Below, piece by piece: positions 1 to 7,964 of a DNA stretch of 15,630 bases. The notes beneath the pieces were generated by a model that was not told the DNA's origin, did no database searches, and worked only from the letters and a program-made list of their open reading frames with translations. Position 1 is the stretch's first letter; the number at the start of each line of letters is the position of its first letter. The stretch comes from CAG-273 sp964618105. GTDB lineage: Bacteria > Bacillota > Clostridia > TANB77 > CAG-508. A program made the position numbers and the translations under genes. The stretch lies in contig CAZUAJ010000020.1 of NCBI GenBank assembly GCA_964618105.1, positions 1-15,630 of the forward strand, in the 5' to 3' direction.

Positions 1-44
1 CAAAAAAATATTTACTCCAATTTTTTTAAAATTTATTAAACATC

Positions 45-72
45 TTGAAAAATTTGTAGAATAATGTATAAT
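45..72 (+). promoter_or_regulatory. sigma-A type promoter for the TM2/DUF2752 unit
   Basis: TTGAAA (45-50) is followed after 16 bp by a perfect TATAAT (67-72). Transcription would start near 79, giving a leader of about 28 nt that carries GAGGAGG (92-98), eight bases before the ATG at 107. Inference from consensus match and position only. Confidence 0.7.
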
Positions 73-106
73 AAAAGTATAGTTAATATATGAGGAGGAA
101 ATTATT

Positions 107-484
107 ATGTTCTGTAAACAATGTGGTAAACCAATTGATGATGGTCAAGACCTTTGTGAAGATTGTAAAAATGTAGTTAATGAAAATTCTACTACTAGCA
201 ATGTAGAACCAGAAATTAAAGAAACTATTAATGATAGCACAGCAACAAATCCAGAAGCAAAATCAAAATTACTTGCTGGTTTATTAGGTATATTTCTAGG
301 TACATTTGGAGTTCATAACTTTTATTTAGGTTATACAGGAAAAGCAATTGCGCAATTATTAATTTCACTTTTAAGCTGTGGATTTTTGGCTTTTGCTTCT
401 AGTATTTGGGGACTTATTGAGGGAATTTTAATTTTATCAGGAAACATTTCTGTTGACGGAAATGGAAATAAATTAAAGGACTAA
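107..484 (+). CDS. zinc-ribbon TM2-domain membrane protein
   Basis: A 125-residue protein in two parts. The N-terminus is a short zinc ribbon with Cys3, Cys6, Cys17 and Cys20 in a CxxC...CxxC pattern. A polar linker (about 23-52) leads to a TM2 domain (about 53-115) with two hydrophobic helices and the typical motif GTFGVHNFYLG between them. TM2 proteins are small membrane proteins with no agreed biochemical function; the ribbon plus TM2 layout is common in Firmicutes. The start ATG has GAGGAGG eight bases upstream. It ends three bases before the next gene, which is also a small membrane protein with a CxxC pair, so the two are almost certainly co-transcribed and may act together in the membrane (inference). 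Family assignment is secure, function is not. Confidence 0.9.
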   Translation: MFCKQCGKPIDDGQDLCEDCKNVVNENSTTSNVEPEIKETINDSTATNPEAKSKLLAGLLGIFLGTFGVHNFYLGYTGKAIAQLLISLLSCGFLAFASSIWGLIEGILILSGNISVDGNGNKLKD

Positions 485-487
485 TCA

Positions 488-844
488 ATGAATAGAATAA
501 AGAATTTTATTATATTAATAATTTTAATAATTTTTTTATATATAATATCTATTCTACCAGTAACTTGCATTTTCAGGTCAGTTACTGGTATTTTGTGCCC
601 TTCCTGTGGTATGACAAGAGCTTTTTGGGCTATTATTAATTTTGATTTACTTACTGCTTTAAATTATAATGTTGTAAGTATTCCGTTATTTATTTTTTTA
701 ATTTATCTTTTTGTAAGGTTGGTTATAGATTTACTAAAAAATGAATTTCAATTTATTCCTAATTTATTAGCTTTTTTTAAAGAATATTTTTGGTTGTTTT
801 TAATATTATTATTTATTAGTTTTTTATTTAATAATATTAAATAA
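488..844 (+). CDS. DUF2752 family membrane protein
   Basis: A 118-residue very hydrophobic protein. Residues 37-45 read CPSCGMTRA, the hallmark of DUF2752, a family of small membrane proteins of unknown function; Cys27, Cys37 and Cys40 are the only obvious candidate metal or redox ligands. Likely membrane segments are about 7-26, 62-83 and 99-115. The ATG lies four bases after the TAA of the TM2 gene, and its ribosome site AAAGGA (475-480) is inside the end of that gene, so translation is probably coupled. A strong hairpin (846-878) immediately follows the stop. No enzymatic role can be read from the sequence. Confidence 0.88.
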   Translation: MNRIKNFIILIILIIFLYIISILPVTCIFRSVTGILCPSCGMTRAFWAIINFDLLTALNYNVVSIPLFIFLIYLFVRLVIDLLKNEFQFIPNLLAFFKEYFWLFLILLFISFLFNNIK

Positions 845-845
845 A

Positions 846-878
846 AAAACTAACTGTAAAATTAATACAGTTAGTTTT
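846..878. terminator. bidirectional intrinsic terminator
   Basis: A perfect 13-bp stem (846-858 with 866-878, core ACTAACTGTA/TACAGTTAGT) with a 7-nt loop. It is flanked by A-runs on the left and T-runs on the right, so it can stop the TM2/DUF2752 transcript on the plus strand and the facing gene at 883-1125 on the minus strand, where seven T follow the stem. It sits exactly between the two convergent stop codons. Confidence 0.85.
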
Positions 879-882
879 CTTA

Positions 883-1125
883 TTATATAATTGTAAAAAC
901 AAAATAGCTAAATATTGCAGCGCCTGCAATAATAACAGTTCCAACTTCTAAAGCTCTAGAATCTTTGGTTTCTTTTTGTTTATCTGTTATATCTTTGTCA
1001 TAAGCTGATAAAATAGCAATTATAATTGATGCAATTGCAACAATAAATGAAAGTAAAAGTGCATTTTTAAAAAAAGATAGTATTACAGATATTATACCAA
1101 CTACGAATCCAAGTAATCCTAACAT
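883..1125 (-). CDS. small three-helix membrane protein, unknown function
   Basis: An 80-residue protein I cannot assign to a named family. Hydrophobic segments cover about residues 1-21, 23-43 and 59-80, with one polar charged stretch between the second and third (DKDITDKQKETKDSRALE). The reading frame is supported by an ideal ribosome site AAGGAGG (1133-1139) seven bases before the ATG, a well-formed promoter (1162-1190) and a terminator right after the stop. It therefore looks like a real single-gene unit. It lies back to back with the sortase-anchored VWA gene, so shared regulation through the common upstream region is possible. Nothing suggests enzymatic activity. Confidence 0.75.
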   Translation of the reverse strand: MLGLLGFVVGIISVILSFFKNALLLSFIVAIASIIIAILSAYDKDITDKQKETKDSRALEVGTVIIAGAAIFSYFVFTII

Positions 1126-1161
1126 ATATATTCCTCCTTCTTTTGTATATATTTCATTAGA

Positions 1162-1190
1162 ATTATATCATTACAATTTTTATTTTACAA
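1162..1190 (-). promoter_or_regulatory. promoter for the small membrane protein gene
   Basis: On the minus strand TTGTAA (1190-1185) is followed after 17 bp by a perfect TATAAT (1167-1162). The sequence just before the -10 reads TGA, giving an extended -10 element. The gene starts at 1125. A 19-bp AT-only palindrome (1191-1209) adjoins the -35. Confidence 0.7.
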
Positions 1191-1209
1191 TATTTTTATA
1201 ATAAAAATA
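1191..1209. repeat. AT-only 9-1-9 palindrome between divergent promoters
   Basis: TATTTTTAT (1191-1199), one base, then ATAAAAATA (1201-1209) forms a perfect palindrome. It adjoins the -35 of the minus-strand gene and lies about 30 bp upstream of the plus-strand VWA promoter. It could be an operator for both, but it is only A and T in an AT-rich genome, so chance is a fair explanation. Confidence 0.35.
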
Positions 1210-1239
1210 TACTTAGTTTTTAATTTTCTTTATTATTGC

Positions 1240-1268
1240 TTGATTTTTAGCCATATTCGAGATATAAT
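1240..1268 (+). promoter_or_regulatory. promoter for the sortase-anchored VWA protein gene
   Basis: TTGATT (1240-1245) and a perfect TATAAT (1263-1268) are separated by 17 bp. Transcription would start near 1275, leaving a leader of about 29 nt with ribosome site AAAGGAG (1288-1294), nine bases before the ATG at 1304. Confidence 0.65.
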
Positions 1269-1303
1269 ATTTATTGAAATATAAAGTAAAGGAGTTATTT
1301 GTT

Positions 1304-2725
1304 ATGAAAAATAAATCACTTATTATTTTTATTATTTTTATTTTAATGCTTTTAACGTGCACTAGTTCACTTGCTACAACTGTAAGTGCTAGTAAAACAA
1401 TAATGAATGTTGTTGATAAAAGCATTTGTGAAATAAACATTAAAGATATTGGAAAATTTACAAAAAAACTTACTGAATTTAATGCTAATAAAAAAGAGAT
1501 TACATTAACCTTAACTTTAGAAAATGCTGAAAAAAATAGCAAAGTTACAAAACCTATAGAACTTTTTTTAGTATTAGATAATTCTAAAAGTATGACTGAA
1601 ACTTACAAAAATAAAGTAAAAAATCAATATGTTGTTGAAACAGCTAATAAATTTACTGAGAATTTATTTAATTATTTTGAAAATCTAAAAATTGGTATTG
1701 TTGGATTTTCTAGTATAACAAATACTAGTACTTATACTGAAGGTACTATAAATGATGCAAAATTGTTGTTAAATTTATCTAATTCAAAAGATACTATAAA
1801 AAATACCATTTCTAGTTATTCTGAAAATGGCGGACCACGTACAAATATTGAAGCTGGTTTAAGTGTTGCAGAATCTAATTTTACCACTAGTACACAATCT
1901 GAAAAATATATTATTTTAATATCAGATTGTGTTCCTAACCTTTCTTTAGACACTGAACATACAATGACTTATTCTGGGGTAAATGCGACTAATACTAAAA
2001 ACAAATTAAAATCTCTAGAAACTAATGGCTACAAAATATTTTCTATTTTAATGGGTTCAGATAATAGTTCTTCTGAAAATCCCTCAGCTCCTATTGTTGA
2101 TAGTTCAACTAAACATTTGACTTATGGTGAGCTTGCTACTGAAGTGTTTGGAACTCAAACAGCTCCAACAGCAGGAAAATTTTATTATATAGACTATGAG
2201 AATTTGTATGCGACTTTAAACGAAAACATTTATCAAAATATTGCTGTAAGTAAAGATAATTCTTTGAAAAATATTATTATTAAAGATTATTTTCCTAAAG
2301 AAATTATAGAAAACTTTAATTTTGAATATGTAAAGTCACCTAATATTGGTAAGGTTTCTGCTAAAGTTGACTCTTCTGATAATAGTATTATATGGGAAAT
2401 TGAATTATTAAAAGAAGGAGAAGTTGCTTATTTAAGTTATAATTTAACATTAAAAGATGAATATAATGCAGAAATAATTAAAAAGATTTTACCAACAAAT
2501 GAAAAGATAGATATTGATTTTGAAACAGATGAAGGCAAAGATAAATCTTCTTCTGATGTTTCTCCTAAAGTACAATTATTAATTCCTGATGTTCCAAAAG
2601 ATAATACAGTTTCAAAAGATCCTATACCTCAAACAGGAAATTATAGTTATATTTTTATAATTTTAGGCTGTATTATTATTTCACTTATTATTATTAAATT
2701 TAGAAAGTTAAATAATATAAAATAA
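1304..2725 (+). CDS. secreted VWA-domain protein with IPQTG sortase signal
   Basis: A 473-residue predicted surface protein. It begins with a signal peptide (Lys-rich start, hydrophobic core about 5-20, likely cleavage after the VSA near 29). A von Willebrand A domain (about 83-315) has a complete-looking metal-ion site: DNSKS at 92-96 (DxSxS), Thr180 and Asp208. A beta-rich stalk follows (about 320-430). The C-terminus is a classical wall-anchoring signal: IPQTG (441-445), a hydrophobic helix and the basic tail KFRKLNNIK. Known family behaviour suggests covalent attachment to peptidoglycan by a sortase and a role in adhesion or as a pilus-tip type protein; the partner is unknown. The ATG at 1304 is preferred over an upstream in-frame TTG at 1274 because AAAGGAG lies nine bases before it. 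It is a single-gene unit with its own promoter and terminator; no sortase gene is in the window. Confidence 0.88.
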   Translation: MKNKSLIIFIIFILMLLTCTSSLATTVSASKTIMNVVDKSICEINIKDIGKFTKKLTEFNANKKEITLTLTLENAEKNSKVTKPIELFLVLDNSKSMTETYKNKVKNQYVVETANKFTENLFNYFENLKIGIVGFSSITNTSTYTEGTINDAKLLLNLSNSKDTIKNTISSYSENGGPRTNIEAGLSVAESNFTTSTQSEKYIILISDCVPNLSLDTEHTMTYSGVNATNTKNKLKSLETNGYKIFSILMGSDNSSSENPSAPIVDSSTKHLTYGELATEVFGTQTAPTAGKFYYIDYENLYATLNENIYQNIAVSKDNSLKNIIIKDYFPKEIIENFNFEYVKSPNIGKVSAKVDSSDNSIIWEIELLKEGEVAYLSYNLTLKDEYNAEIIKKILPTNEKIDIDFETDEGKDKSSSDVSPKVQLLIPDVPKDNTVSKDPIPQTGNYSYIFIILGCIIISLIIIKFRKLNNIK

Positions 2726-2728
2726 TTA

Positions 2729-2766
2729 AAAAATGAAGATGGTTTGTTTTAACTATCTTCATTTTT
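2729..2766. terminator. terminator of the VWA gene, also serving the facing tRNA-Gln unit
   Basis: A 16-bp stem (2729-2744 with 2751-2766, one G-U pair, core ATGAAGAT) and a 6-nt loop. It begins four bases after the VWA stop and carries a T-run on the right. Read on the minus strand, the same hairpin ends in six T just beyond the 3' end of tRNA-Gln, so it can close both converging transcripts. Confidence 0.85.
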
Positions 2767-2787
2767 ACAGTTCGTATAATATAATTT

Positions 2788-2862
2788 TGGCTGGGGTACT
2801 GTGATTCGAACACAGGAATGTCGGAGTCAGAGTCCGATGCCTTACCGCTTGGCGATACCCCA
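2788..2862 (-). tRNA. tRNA-Gln (anticodon CUG)
   Basis: A complete cloverleaf on the minus strand. The acceptor stem TGGGGTA pairs with TACCCCA, followed by discriminator G and an encoded CCA (2788-2790). The D stem is GCC/GGC, the anticodon stem TCGGA/TCCGA, the anticodon loop CTCTGAC with CTG at plus positions 2828-2830, and the T stem CTGTG/CACAG with loop TTCGAAT. It lies 65 bp downstream of eno in the same direction. I see no convincing promoter in between, only a hairpin (2874-2906), so it may be transcribed at least partly by read-through of the glycolytic operon (inference). Confidence 0.95.
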
Positions 2863-2873
2863 ATATGATTATC

Positions 2874-2906
2874 CTTGTAAAAAACTTCAAAGAAGTTTTT
2901 TACAAG
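2874..2906 (-). terminator. hairpin after eno, possible weak terminator
   Basis: A perfect 15-bp stem (2874-2888 with 2892-2906) with loop AAA, 21 bp after the eno stop. Read on the minus strand the long stem is not followed by a T-run. A shorter inner stem (ACTTC/GAAGT) is followed by TTTTTT, which is part of the outer stem. It may therefore act as a leaky terminator or as a 3' stabilising or processing hairpin between eno and tRNA-Gln. Confidence 0.6.
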
Positions 2907-2927
2907 TTTTATTATTTTTAAATATTT

Positions 2928-4229
2928 TTATTTTATAGCTTTTCTACCTCTAAATATTGCTACATCACCTAATTCATTTTCAATATTTAGTAACCTATTA
3001 TATTTTGCAACTCTATCTGTTCTGCATGGTGCACCAGTTTTAATTTGTCCTGCATTTGTTGCTACTGCAACATCTGCTAGCGTTGTGTCTTCTGTTTCAC
3101 CACTTCTGTGTGATACAACTGCTGTATATCCATTTTTATGTGCAAGTTCAATTGCATCTAATGTTTCTGTTAATGTTCCAATTTGGTTTAATTTTATTAA
3201 AATACTATTAGCTGTTTTATTGTCAATTCCTTTTTGTAATCTTTTAATATTTGTTACAAATAAGTCATCTCCTACTAATTGAACTTTATCTCCAATACGT
3301 TCTGTTAGCACTTTCCAGCTTTCCCAGTCTTCTTCTGCTAGCCCATCTTCAATTGAAATAATTGGGTATTTTTCAGCCAATTCTACTATAAATTCTACCA
3401 TCTGGTCTTTTGTTTTAAATTCATTTGTTTTCCAGAAATAGTATCCATCTTTTCCAATTTTTTTAGCTTCGTCAAACATTTCTGTTGCTGCAACATCTAG
3501 TGCTAAACATACATCTTCTCCTGGTTTATATCCTGCTTGATTAATTGCTTCTATAATTAGTTTTACTGCTTCTTCTTCGCTTCCTAGGTTTGGTGCGAAT
3601 CCGCCTTCATCACCAACACCTGTTGAATAACCTTTTGATTTTAACACTTTTTTTAGGTTGTGATATACTTCTACACCCATTCTCATACATTCACTAAATG
3701 TTTTTGCACCAACTGGCATTATCATAAATTCTTGTACACTTAATGAGCTATCTGCGTGTTTTCCACCATTCATAATATTCATCATTGGCACTGGTAATTC
3801 TTTTGCATTTACTCCACCAATGTAGTTGTATAGGCTCATTCCTAAAGATTGGCTAGCTGCTTTTGCTACTGCCAAAGATACACCAAGCATCGCATTTGCT
3901 CCTAATTTACCTTTATTTTCTGTTCCATCTAGTTTAATCATTGTTGCATCTATTTTGGCTTGTTCGTATACATTCATGCCTTCAATTTCTTTGCTAATTA
4001 TTTTGTTTACGTTTTCTACTGCTTTTAATACACCTTTACCTAAATATCTTTCTTTTTCTCCATCTCTTAATTCAACCGCTTCAAAGCTTCCTGTTGATGC
4101 TCCTGATGGAACCATTGCAACTCCTGAAAATCCACCTTCAGTTACAACTTCTACTTGAACTGTAGGATTTCCTCTTGAGTCTAATACTTCTAGTGCTCTT
4201 ATACTTTCAATTTCTAAATAATCTTTCAT
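2928..4229 (-). CDS. eno: enolase
   Basis: Phosphopyruvate hydratase of 433 residues, the usual family length, converting 2-phosphoglycerate to phosphoenolpyruvate in the cytosol (with an RNA-degradosome role in some Firmicutes). Visible key positions are the general acid Glu208 in GDEGGF, metal ligands Asp245, Glu294 and Asp321, catalytic Lys346 in LIKLNQ, and the signature SHRSGETED (373-381). The start gives the expected N-terminus (MKDYLEIESI...LDSRGNPT). Its ribosome site AAGGAG (4243-4248) is 13 bases upstream of the ATG, an unusually long spacing. It is the last protein gene of gap-pgk-tpiA-gpmI-eno, 41 bp after gpmI. It is followed by a hairpin and tRNA-Gln. Very secure. Confidence 0.98.
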   Translation of the reverse strand: MKDYLEIESIRALEVLDSRGNPTVQVEVVTEGGFSGVAMVPSGASTGSFEAVELRDGEKERYLGKGVLKAVENVNKIISKEIEGMNVYEQAKIDATMIKLDGTENKGKLGANAMLGVSLAVAKAASQSLGMSLYNYIGGVNAKELPVPMMNIMNGGKHADSSLSVQEFMIMPVGAKTFSECMRMGVEVYHNLKKVLKSKGYSTGVGDEGGFAPNLGSEEEAVKLIIEAINQAGYKPGEDVCLALDVAATEMFDEAKKIGKDGYYFWKTNEFKTKDQMVEFIVELAEKYPIISIEDGLAEEDWESWKVLTERIGDKVQLVGDDLFVTNIKRLQKGIDNKTANSILIKLNQIGTLTETLDAIELAHKNGYTAVVSHRSGETEDTTLADVAVATNAGQIKTGAPCRTDRVAKYNRLLNIENELGDVAIFRGRKAIK

Positions 4230-4270
4230 AATTATCTTTTCTCTCCTTTTTTATTTTCTAATACATACAT

Positions 4271-5800
4271 TTATTTTTCAACAAGACTTTCTCCTGTCAT
4301 TTCTGTAGGTTTTTCTAAGCCTATAATATCTAGCATTGTTGGCGCTAAATCAGCAAGTTTTCCCTCTTTTAATTTTATTCCTTGCATTCCAATTAAAATT
4401 AGAGGAACTGGATTTGTGGTATGTGCTGTGTGCGGTTCTCCTGTTTTATAATCTATCATTTGCTCTGCATTCCCATGGTCAGCTGTCATTAAAATCACAC
4501 CTTCTTTTTCTTCCATAGCTTCAACAACTTTTTCTATGCATTCATCTATTGTTTCAATTGCTTTAATAGCTGCTTCTAAACTTCCTGTATGACCAACCAT
4601 GTCTGGATTTGCATAATTTAAAATAATACAATTATATTTATTAGATTTTATCGCTTCAACAACTTTGTTTGTAACTTCTATTGCACTCATTTCAGGTTTC
4701 AAATCATAAGTTTGTACTTTAGGAGATGGAATTAATATTCTGTCTTCTCCTTTATACTGTTTTTCTTCTCCACCATTAAAAAAGAATGTAACATGTGCAT
4801 ATTTTTCTGTTTCTGCAATTCTAAGTTGCGTCAAGCCTTTTTTTGAAACATATTCTCCAAAAGTATTAACTAATGTTTCTGGCTTAAATGCAATTTCTAC
4901 ATTTGGTATTGTTTCATCATATTGAGTAAAACACACATAATAAAGTTTTAATTTTTTTACTTCAAACCCGTCAAATTCAGAATCTACTAAACTTCTTGTT
5001 ATTTCTCTTGCTCTATCTGGTCTAAAGTTAAAAAATACAACTGAGTCATGGTCATTTATTGTAGCTGTTGGTTCATCACCGTTACAAATAACTGTTGGTT
5101 CAACAAATTCGTCAAATATTTCTTTTTGATATGAAGCTTCAATAGCCGAGATTGCAGAAGTAGCTTTTTCACCTTCTCCATACACTAAGGCTTTATATGC
5201 TTTTTCTACTCTTTCCCATCTTTTATCTCTATCCATAGCATAAAATCTGCCAGAAATACTTGCAATTTTTCCTACACCTTTTTCTTTCATTTTTTCTTCT
5301 AGCTGTGAAATATAACTTTCTCCTGATGCAGGTGGTGTATCTCTTCCATCTAAAAAGCAATGTACATATACATCTTCAAAGTCTTTTCTCTTTGCAAGCT
5401 CTAATAAAGCATATAAATGTCTAATATGGCTATGAACTCCACCATCAGAAAGTAATCCCATAATATGAAGCTTAGAATTATGTTTTTTGCAATTATCAAT
5501 AGCAGATGTTAATTCCTTAATACTGAAGAAATCTCCGTCTTCAATTGATTTTGTAATACGTGTTAATTCTTGATATACTACTCTTCCAGCGCCAATGTTT
5601 GTATGTCCTACTTCTGAATTTCCCATCTGCCCTTCTGGTAATCCAACCGCCAAGCCACTTGTGTAAATTTGCGTTGTTGACCATGTTTTCATTAGTTTAT
5701 CTATATTTGGTGTATTAGCTAGCTTTACTGCATTTCCACTTTCATTATCATTTATTCCAAATCCATCTAATATCATTAGCATTATTGGTTTTCTGTCCAT
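4271..5800 (-). CDS. gpmI: 2,3-bisphosphoglycerate-independent phosphoglycerate mutase
   Basis: Cofactor-independent, manganese-dependent mutase of the alkaline phosphatase superfamily, interconverting 3- and 2-phosphoglycerate. With the ATG at 5800 it has 509 residues, typical for the family. The phosphate-carrying serine is Ser62 in MGNSEVGHTNIG. Metal ligands include Asp12 (MILDGFG) and the C-terminal TADHGNAEQ motif. The insertion (iPGM N) domain with the CFLDGRDTPP motif is present. I chose the ATG at 5800 because GGAG precedes it by eight bases; an in-frame TTG at 5824 would add eight residues and directly abut the tpiA stop. GpmI needs Mn2+ and is pH sensitive in sporulating Bacillus, where it controls 3-phosphoglycerate storage in spores; the same may hold here (inference). 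Confidence 0.97.
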   Translation of the reverse strand: MDRKPIMLMILDGFGINDNESGNAVKLANTPNIDKLMKTWSTTQIYTSGLAVGLPEGQMGNSEVGHTNIGAGRVVYQELTRITKSIEDGDFFSIKELTSAIDNCKKHNSKLHIMGLLSDGGVHSHIRHLYALLELAKRKDFEDVYVHCFLDGRDTPPASGESYISQLEEKMKEKGVGKIASISGRFYAMDRDKRWERVEKAYKALVYGEGEKATSAISAIEASYQKEIFDEFVEPTVICNGDEPTATINDHDSVVFFNFRPDRAREITRSLVDSEFDGFEVKKLKLYYVCFTQYDETIPNVEIAFKPETLVNTFGEYVSKKGLTQLRIAETEKYAHVTFFFNGGEEKQYKGEDRILIPSPKVQTYDLKPEMSAIEVTNKVVEAIKSNKYNCIILNYANPDMVGHTGSLEAAIKAIETIDECIEKVVEAMEEKEGVILMTADHGNAEQMIDYKTGEPHTAHTTNPVPLILIGMQGIKLKEGKLADLAPTMLDIIGLEKPTEMTGESLVEK

Positions 5801-5824
5801 TGTTATTCTCCATTTCTTTTTCAA

Positions 5825-6571
5825 TTAAATTGACACTATTTTAGCAAATTCTTCCACTTTTAAACTTGCTCCTCCAACAAGTCCACCATCTATGTCAGAC
5901 ATTGAAAAAAGTTCCTTGCTGTTTTCTGGTTTTACACTGCCTCCGTATAATATGATAATATTTTCAGCAGTTTTTTTGCCAAAGTCTTTTTCTATTTGAT
6001 TTCTAATTGATTTTATTGCATCATTTGCATCTTCCGACGTAGCTGTCTTTCCTGTTCCAATTGCCCAAATAGGTTCATAAGCAATTATAATATTTTTCAA
6101 CTGTTCTGCATTTAATCCTTGTAATGCCAAGTATGTTTGATTTGTTATAACTTCTTTACATTCGCCTTGTTCTCTTTGCTTTAAGTCTTCTCCAACACAT
6201 ACAATTGGTTTTAATCCATTTGCCAATGCTGTTTTTACTTTTTTATTAACAGTTTCATCTGTTTCAGCAAAATATTGTCGTCTTTCAGAATGTCCAACAA
6301 TTACATATTCCACTCCTATACATTTTAGCATTTTGCCAGATATTTCACCTGTATATGCTCCATTTTCTTCCCAATGCATATTTTGAGCTCCTATTTTTAT
6401 ATTAGTATCTTGTGATGTAAGTAATCCATACATTAGGTCTGTATAAGGCATGCAAAGTATTACTTCTGCTTCAGAGTCTTTTACTGTTGGAGTTATTTTT
6501 TCAATAAAATCAATTGCTTCATTTGGAAGCATATTCATCTTCCAATTTCCTGCAATAACTTTTTTTCTCAT
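5825..6571 (-). CDS. tpiA: triose-phosphate isomerase
   Basis: Interconverts dihydroxyacetone phosphate and glyceraldehyde 3-phosphate. At 248 residues it is standard length. The catalytic set is complete: Asn9 and Lys11 in GNWKMN, His94 in VGHSERR, Glu166 in AYEPIWAIGTG, and the phosphate-binding YGGSVKPEN and GGLVGGASL loops. The ATG at 6571 is preferred over the longer frame to 6610 because it gives the family N-terminus MRKKVIAGNWK and has GAGG seven bases upstream; the longer frame would also overlap pgk. It follows the pgk stop by 16 bases and precedes gpmI by 24, consistent with one operon. Confidence 0.97.
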   Translation of the reverse strand: MRKKVIAGNWKMNMLPNEAIDFIEKITPTVKDSEAEVILCMPYTDLMYGLLTSQDTNIKIGAQNMHWEENGAYTGEISGKMLKCIGVEYVIVGHSERRQYFAETDETVNKKVKTALANGLKPIVCVGEDLKQREQGECKEVITNQTYLALQGLNAEQLKNIIIAYEPIWAIGTGKTATSEDANDAIKSIRNQIEKDFGKKTAENIIILYGGSVKPENSKELFSMSDIDGGLVGGASLKVEEFAKIVSI

Positions 6572-6587
6572 TTTGTTTCCTCTTTTC

Positions 6588-7937
6588 TTAATCAGAAATT
6601 TGTTGTTCATTGTTTTTTTGATTTCCGCCTTCTTCTATTTTACACTTTTGTTTTGTGGTGTTATTTAAAGCTACAATTCCTGGCATTTTTTTTCCTTCTA
6701 AAAATTCTAAAGATGCACCACCACCAGTTGATAAATATATATTACTGAATTGTTTTTTTACATCTTCGCCTCTTTGTTTTGCTGCTTTTTTTATTTTTTG
6801 TATTGCTGCTACAGAATCGCCACCACCAATTACACATTTAGCATTAGTACTAGATATAAATGTTGCAATTTTCTGAGTTCCTTGTGCAAATTCAGGCACT
6901 TCTGTATAACCTAATGGTCCATTCCATACAACAGTCTTTGCATTTTCCAATTTATCTGCAAAATATGTTAATGTAGTATCTCCTACATCTAATATTTGCC
7001 AACCATCTAAACTTTCGCTTTTTCCTTCTTCTATTTCTTTATCTGTATATAATTTTACTTTTTTATGTTCCGCTGTTTCAACATTTTCAGGCGTTAGCTC
7101 TGCATCTTTAGGTAATTTAGCTACTCGTGCATCTTTTGGAAGTACAATCTCTACACCCTTTGCAAAAGCTTTTTTCATTATTTCTTGAGCTACTTCTATT
7201 TTGTCGGCTTCATATTTAGATGAACCAATGTTATATCCTTTAGCTTTTAAAAATGTATTTGCCATTGCTCCACCAATTTCAATAGTTTGAACTTTTTCCA
7301 TTAAATTTTCAATAACTCCAATTTTATCAGAAACCTTAGCTCCCCCTAAAATTGCTACAAATGGTTGCTCTGGTTTTTCAAGCACTGCTCCTAATTTTTC
7401 AATTTCTCTTTCCATTAAAAGTCCTGCTACTGCATTATCAACATGATGTGCGACTCCTTCTGTTGAAGCATGTGCTCTATGTGCTGTGCCAAATGCATCA
7501 TTTACATATATTCCATCGTTTCCAATTAATTCTGACAATTCAACAGCTAAACTGTCATCATTTTGTTCTTCCCTAGGATCAAAACGAACATTTTCTAATA
7601 AACCAGCTTCTCCTTCTTGTAAACTATTTGCCATATCTTTTGCACTTTGCCCTGTTACATCTTTTGCACATTTTATTTGTGCTCCTAATTCTTCCGATAA
7701 TCTTTGAGCTACAGGGGCAAGAGAATATTTTTCATTAACTTCTCCCTTTGGTCTTCCTAAATGAGAACAAAGTACAACCTTTGCTCCATTTTCTAATAAA
7801 TATTTTATTGTTGGAAGTGCTGCTCTAATTCTAGTATCATCTGTAATTTCTCCATCCTTTAATGGAACATTAAAATCACAACGTACTAATACTTTTTTAC
7901 CTTTTACATCTATATCGCGAACTGTTTTCTTTTCCAT
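6588..7937 (-). CDS. pgk: phosphoglycerate kinase with C-terminal extension
   Basis: Makes ATP and 3-phosphoglycerate from 1,3-bisphosphoglycerate. Family motifs are all present: DFNVP (21-25), SHLGRPKG (58-65), GGAKVSDK (198-205), WNGPLG (338-343), GGGDS (371-375) and STGGGASLEFLEG (403-415). At 449 residues it is about 50 longer than the usual 390-400. Part is an insertion around 272-312, and the protein normally ends near PGIVAL (419-424) but here continues with a polar tail rich in Asn, Gln, Lys and Glu. The ribosome site is AAAGG, nine bases before the ATG. It follows gap across a 94-bp spacer containing a large palindromic repeat (7965-8031), so expression relative to gap could be shaped by that structure. 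Confidence 0.97.
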   Translation of the reverse strand: MEKKTVRDIDVKGKKVLVRCDFNVPLKDGEITDDTRIRAALPTIKYLLENGAKVVLCSHLGRPKGEVNEKYSLAPVAQRLSEELGAQIKCAKDVTGQSAKDMANSLQEGEAGLLENVRFDPREEQNDDSLAVELSELIGNDGIYVNDAFGTAHRAHASTEGVAHHVDNAVAGLLMEREIEKLGAVLEKPEQPFVAILGGAKVSDKIGVIENLMEKVQTIEIGGAMANTFLKAKGYNIGSSKYEADKIEVAQEIMKKAFAKGVEIVLPKDARVAKLPKDAELTPENVETAEHKKVKLYTDKEIEEGKSESLDGWQILDVGDTTLTYFADKLENAKTVVWNGPLGYTEVPEFAQGTQKIATFISSTNAKCVIGGGDSVAAIQKIKKAAKQRGEDVKKQFSNIYLSTGGGASLEFLEGKKMPGIVALNNTTKQKCKIEEGGNQKNNEQQISD

Positions 7938-7964
7938 ATTTATTTACCTTTCTATTAACATTTT

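Noticed and set aside
1213..1542. 109-codon minus-strand frame overlapping the VWA gene start
   Set aside because: Antisense to a gene with signal peptide, promoter and ribosome site; no upstream signals of its own.
5801..5824. TTG start extending gpmI by eight residues
   Set aside because: No ribosome site before it, it abuts the tpiA stop, and the ATG at 5800 has GGAG at good spacing and gives the normal family N-terminus.
6572..6610. Longer tpiA N-terminus overlapping the end of pgk
   Set aside because: The ATG at 6571 has its own ribosome site and begins with the conserved MRKKVIAGNWK.
7352..7707. Plus-strand open frames inside pgk
   Set aside because: Shadows of the minus-strand coding frame; Leu/Ser-rich translations without ribosome sites.
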